NCBI RefSeq assembly: GCF_037975245.1
Contig: NC_092565.1
Span: 17,339,999-17,403,998, forward strand
Length of the DNA: 64,000 nt
From: Apostichopus japonicus
Lineage: Eukaryota; Echinodermata; Holothuroidea; Aspidochirotida; Stichopodidae
Direction of reading: 5' to 3'
The position numbers were made by a program, and so were the translations under genes. The notes under the pieces were generated by a model. That model ran no database searches. It was not told the origin of the DNA and worked only from the letters and a program-made list of their open reading frames with translations. The number at the start of each line of letters is the position of its first letter. Position 1 is the first letter of the stretch. Positions 60,850 through 64,000 of this stretch are shown here, in pieces.

Positions 60850-61400
60850 TTGCATATTTTGATACTTTATATGTTTGTATAGGTACAGTATGTATACATG
60901 TGTTATAAATCACAGTACTGTATATTATTGGTGTAGGATATAATACACGTACACAGTAATAGTATACTGTACATGTATGTATGATATAACTTGCAGTATA
61001 CATGATAGTTGTAGTATGTATACATTATGTATGCTATAAATCATAGTACTGTTTGGTGTAGCATACATAATACATACACAGTATACAGAACATGTATGCT
61101 ATAACTTGCAGTATATACAGTATGTTATAGTTGTAGTACTGTAGTAGGTATGTGTGTATGCTATAAATCATGTGTACATAGCATATGCTATAATATCTAC
61201 ACAGTATTCAGTACTGTACATAGATGCTATATTTCTCACAGTATACATTGAACCGTAGTTGTACACTACATATGTACAGTAGACCATATGCTATAAATGA
61301 CAGTGAGTCTGTAATATTATTGGTGCAGTATCAATAATACATGTACTGTAAGCAGTATACAGCTCATGTATGCTGTAACTTGCTATATGACTGTGTCAAA
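60850..61400. repeat. Degenerate 130-bp tandem repeat rich in TGTAC/TATAC
   Basis: The word ATAAATCA/ATAAATGA recurs near 60905, 61035, 61165 and 61294, a period of about 130 bp, with alternating ATAACTTGCAG words between. The array is alternating purine-pyrimidine rich (TATACATGTA-like). Confidence 0.8.
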
Positions 61401-61629
61401 ATATATACAGTATATTGGTATACATGTGTATGTGTGCATGCGTGTCTCTATTGGTGTGCGTCTGTGACAATTGCTTGAATCTGCAATAACTAACAATGGC
61501 GAGATGGATAATTGTCATACGTGCTAAGTAGATGTATTATATAGCGGAAGGTGTACCCTATAATTTTTGGCATTGACCTTATGGTTATGGGGTCAAACGT
61601 AAAATCTGTACATTGCTCTCCTCAACTGC

Positions 61630-62200
61630 AAGTATAGGATTGTAACCAACATAGGTATACAGTTGTGTGTTAATAGCTGGTACATGTAGGCCTAAAGTTT
61701 TGTGGACCATCGGGCCCAAGAATTCTGGGCCCAATTTTGTGCTGTGTGGGCTCATATTTATTTCCATCTCAAATACATTTTGGGACACTTTCTTTAGGCC
61801 TTATTTTGTGGGGCCTAATATGTTGGAACCTTTTGGGCCAACATTTTCTTTATTTCTTTACATTGCAATAACTCTGCAACCATAAGTGGGATTGTACACA
61901 AACTTGATATACTGTACAGTTGTTGGTTGATAGCTGGTACAGTATATGTAGGCCATCTGGGTCCCCCAAAATTCTGCTCCCAATTTGGGCCGGGTGGTCC
62001 TAAATTATATTTTCACTGCAAATCCATGTTGGGACACAGTTTTTGGGCTCAATAACTTTGGGCGCAAAATTTTTTGAGCCCAATTTTTGGGGAGGGGCTA
62101 AAGTTTTAAAATTGTAATAACTCCACAACCTTTAAATCCGATTGTATCCAAACTTGAAATAAAGTTGTGGGTTAATAGCTGGTACATGTGGGCATAAATG
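61630..62200. repeat. 252-bp tandem repeat, about 2.3 copies
   Basis: GATTGTA-C-AAACTTG followed by GTTAATAGCTGGTACA begins near 61637, 61890 and 62141. Within units, GGGCCCAA-type words alternate with T-rich runs. Copies are diverged. Confidence 0.85.
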
Positions 62201-63825
62201 TTATGATTGGGTGATGAAATACAACACTTTAATATTCCAGTAAGCAAGGAACCATAGTGCCTCTTGGGTTTTGTATGTGTGTTGTTAGTGTTATTTTTCG
62301 GAAAAGCGATGGATAGGCCTAATTATTATTGAAATAATAGGCCTAGGCCGACCCTAATCTAGCGACAGCGATGTTGGGATGATGCATACTACAAAACCAG
62401 CAAAGTGTATGATTGCATATATAGCAGGCAAGAACTACTGTCCTGAATCAGTAAAGCGTAACAACAAACACTGGGTGAAGTTGGACATTTAAAACTTTGA
62501 ATAGACGGGGCAGATGTGGAGGTATTGAACAAAGAAAACGGAAAATGCTGGATGAACAAAGCATGAACAGATGATTACCCTTTCTGATTTGATCAGTGTC
62601 AATTTATAGAGACACTACACATATTGGGAAAAGGGCAAAATGTAAAATTGGCCATATGGAGTGAATTTTGAAGAAACAAAGTTCTGAATTGAAAATATGC
62701 TCTTCAGATATGGAGGAATGCTGGTACCTGCAAGGTGTATAACTGTACATTATATGCATGTGTGCAAACTGAAGAGCAGTAAAATGAAAAGAATGTCACT
62801 GAGGTCTAAACTAATTTAGAAAATATATGACAAAGATGAAATATTTTGTATTAATTTGAGATCTTTGGCTTGCAAATAGTTGCTTGCATTTCCATGCTAT
62901 AATTCTAGAGTTTTGTACAGTCCGTCTGTCCAGTTCCTGCCACATTTATTCAATTTTCTACATGTTACTAGTGCACTTTCAGCAAGATTATTGGCATCAA
63001 TGTCATATTCAGTCAAAAGTAACTGTCTCAGTTGCCAGTTACATACTGTACAGTAGGAGTGATAACATTGGTCATGTACTCCACCTGAACTCTTGTTGAC
63101 CTTCTTTATAAGAGCTTACATTAGAAAGTCCCTGAGTGGCATTTTGCCAGCTTTATCCGGTTTACCCCTATTAACTAATACTGTACATATATCCTCCTGT
63201 ACCTACAGTACTGTACTATAAGGTTACTACACTTTCAAGATTCAAGTTCAAAAGTAGCCTAACCGTGTGCTGCTAAAATTTCAGACAAAACTTTTTAGTT
63301 TTATGAACAATAAAAACTCTAATCACTTCAGTCTATATATTCAGTAATCTCACTCGTACGTAGATTGAGTGTGTTTATAACAGAACATCTTTCAGTTTCA
63401 ACCACTCTTAACTAAAAGTCATAAAATTGTTTGAAATCACAGAGCCTCTTATATTAGACCCTTTTGTATACATTTTAATATTTAGGATGTTTAGTGGGAT
63501 TGCTGCAATGTGAGGTTAAAGTAATGCACTTTACTGTAGGTGTAGTACACGCTAATGGCAATTTTTCTTGCACATTTCACCAAGTATACATCATTTATGT
63601 TAAATCTTGAAACACACACATTTATCATATATGTATGGAGTTAAACAGTTTAGAAAAGTTACATTATGTTGTGAGATTTGGTATAAATTACTGTACATTA
63701 AAATACATGCAGTACAGCTACTGTAGATGCTTAGAAACATCAAGTTATAGTTTTCGTTAGGGCAATGTCACTATTTTTCTGCTCTATGGTGGTGTAAAGT
63801 TTTTTCTTTCTTGTTTTATTTGTAG
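62201..63825. other. Probable intron, nothing specific seen
   Basis: Between the third tandem array and the next exon. No domain-bearing frame or intact mobile element was seen. Confidence 0.4.
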
Positions 63826-63873
63826 GCCAGAGGGCACACTTGCCAATTTGGAAGACTATTTCAAGAAATACTT
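63826..63873 (+). CDS. Next coding exon of the unrecognised gene
   Basis: Acceptor TTTTATTTGTAG and donor GTAAGT bound a 48-bp exon. Joined to the 58872-59137 exon, the phase-2 junction reads M and continues PEGTLANLEDYFKKY. Both edges fit the splice consensus and the frame stays open. The gene must continue right of the window. Confidence 0.6.
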
Positions 63874-64000
63874 GTAAGTGTAAATGGATAAAGAAATGTA
63901 TTTGAATGTCTTAATTTAATAAACCACTGGGGAAGATATTTATGAATCCATAGAGGACATCCATGCAAATTAGTAAATATGCATATTAAAGGGACACCAA

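Noticed and set aside
1-64000. CRISPR arrays, bacterial operons or phage-like modules
   Set aside because: The tandem arrays have no spacer structure, and the window has introns, LINEs and other clear eukaryotic features.

Overview
The window is eukaryotic genomic DNA: AT-rich, intron-bearing, and dense in simple repeats, minisatellites, LINE fragments and small DNA transposons. There are no operons and no long uninterrupted reading frames. The abundant short non-autonomous DNA transposons, CR1-type LINE tails and TACTGTA/TAGGCCTA-rich non-coding DNA suggest a marine invertebrate deuterostome such as an echinoderm. That assignment is inference; no marker gene fixes the species.

About 1345-47308 is a tandem segmental duplication. 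Three units (roughly 1345-14040, 14040-26790 and 26790-44977) each carry one minus-strand, four-coding-exon gene for an SLC16/monocarboxylate-transporter-like membrane protein. A fourth, partial unit (44978-47308) has only the gene's 5' flank. Splice sites and exon lengths (196, 144, 834 and 131 bp, all introns in phase 1) are the same in all three copies, apart from one extra base in copy 1 exon 3. Copy 2 (20408-26554) is intact, with 434 predicted residues. Copy 1 (6755-13821) has one extra base in a homopolymer of exon 3 that shifts the frame. Copy 3 (37296-44239) is a pseudogene with three in-frame stops. Introns and flanks have diverged much more than the exons, through copy-specific insertions and repeat expansions.

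Since the three units are paralogous, many insertions can be read against an empty site in a sister unit. The dated insertions include a SINE (7232-7418), hAT-type elements with 8-bp target duplications (23138-23429 and 32069-32454), a 2.4-kb element with a 5-bp duplication (29400-31844), a LINE tail with an 11-bp duplication (41647-42197) and a TTAA-flanked miniature element (44611-44973). An older CR1-like LINE tail sits at the same place in all three units, so it predates the duplication.

Right of 47308 the landscape changes. A 3,981-bp TA-flanked inverted-repeat element (47457-51437) lies close to the edge of the duplicated array. Then come about 12.5 kb of single-copy-looking DNA rich in TACTGTA/TACAGTA words, with several tandem arrays (59815-62200). 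Two plus-strand coding exons (58872-59137 and 63826-63873) join in phase and belong to a gene I do not recognise, which continues beyond the window. I found no RNA gene, CRISPR array or bacterial-type system.
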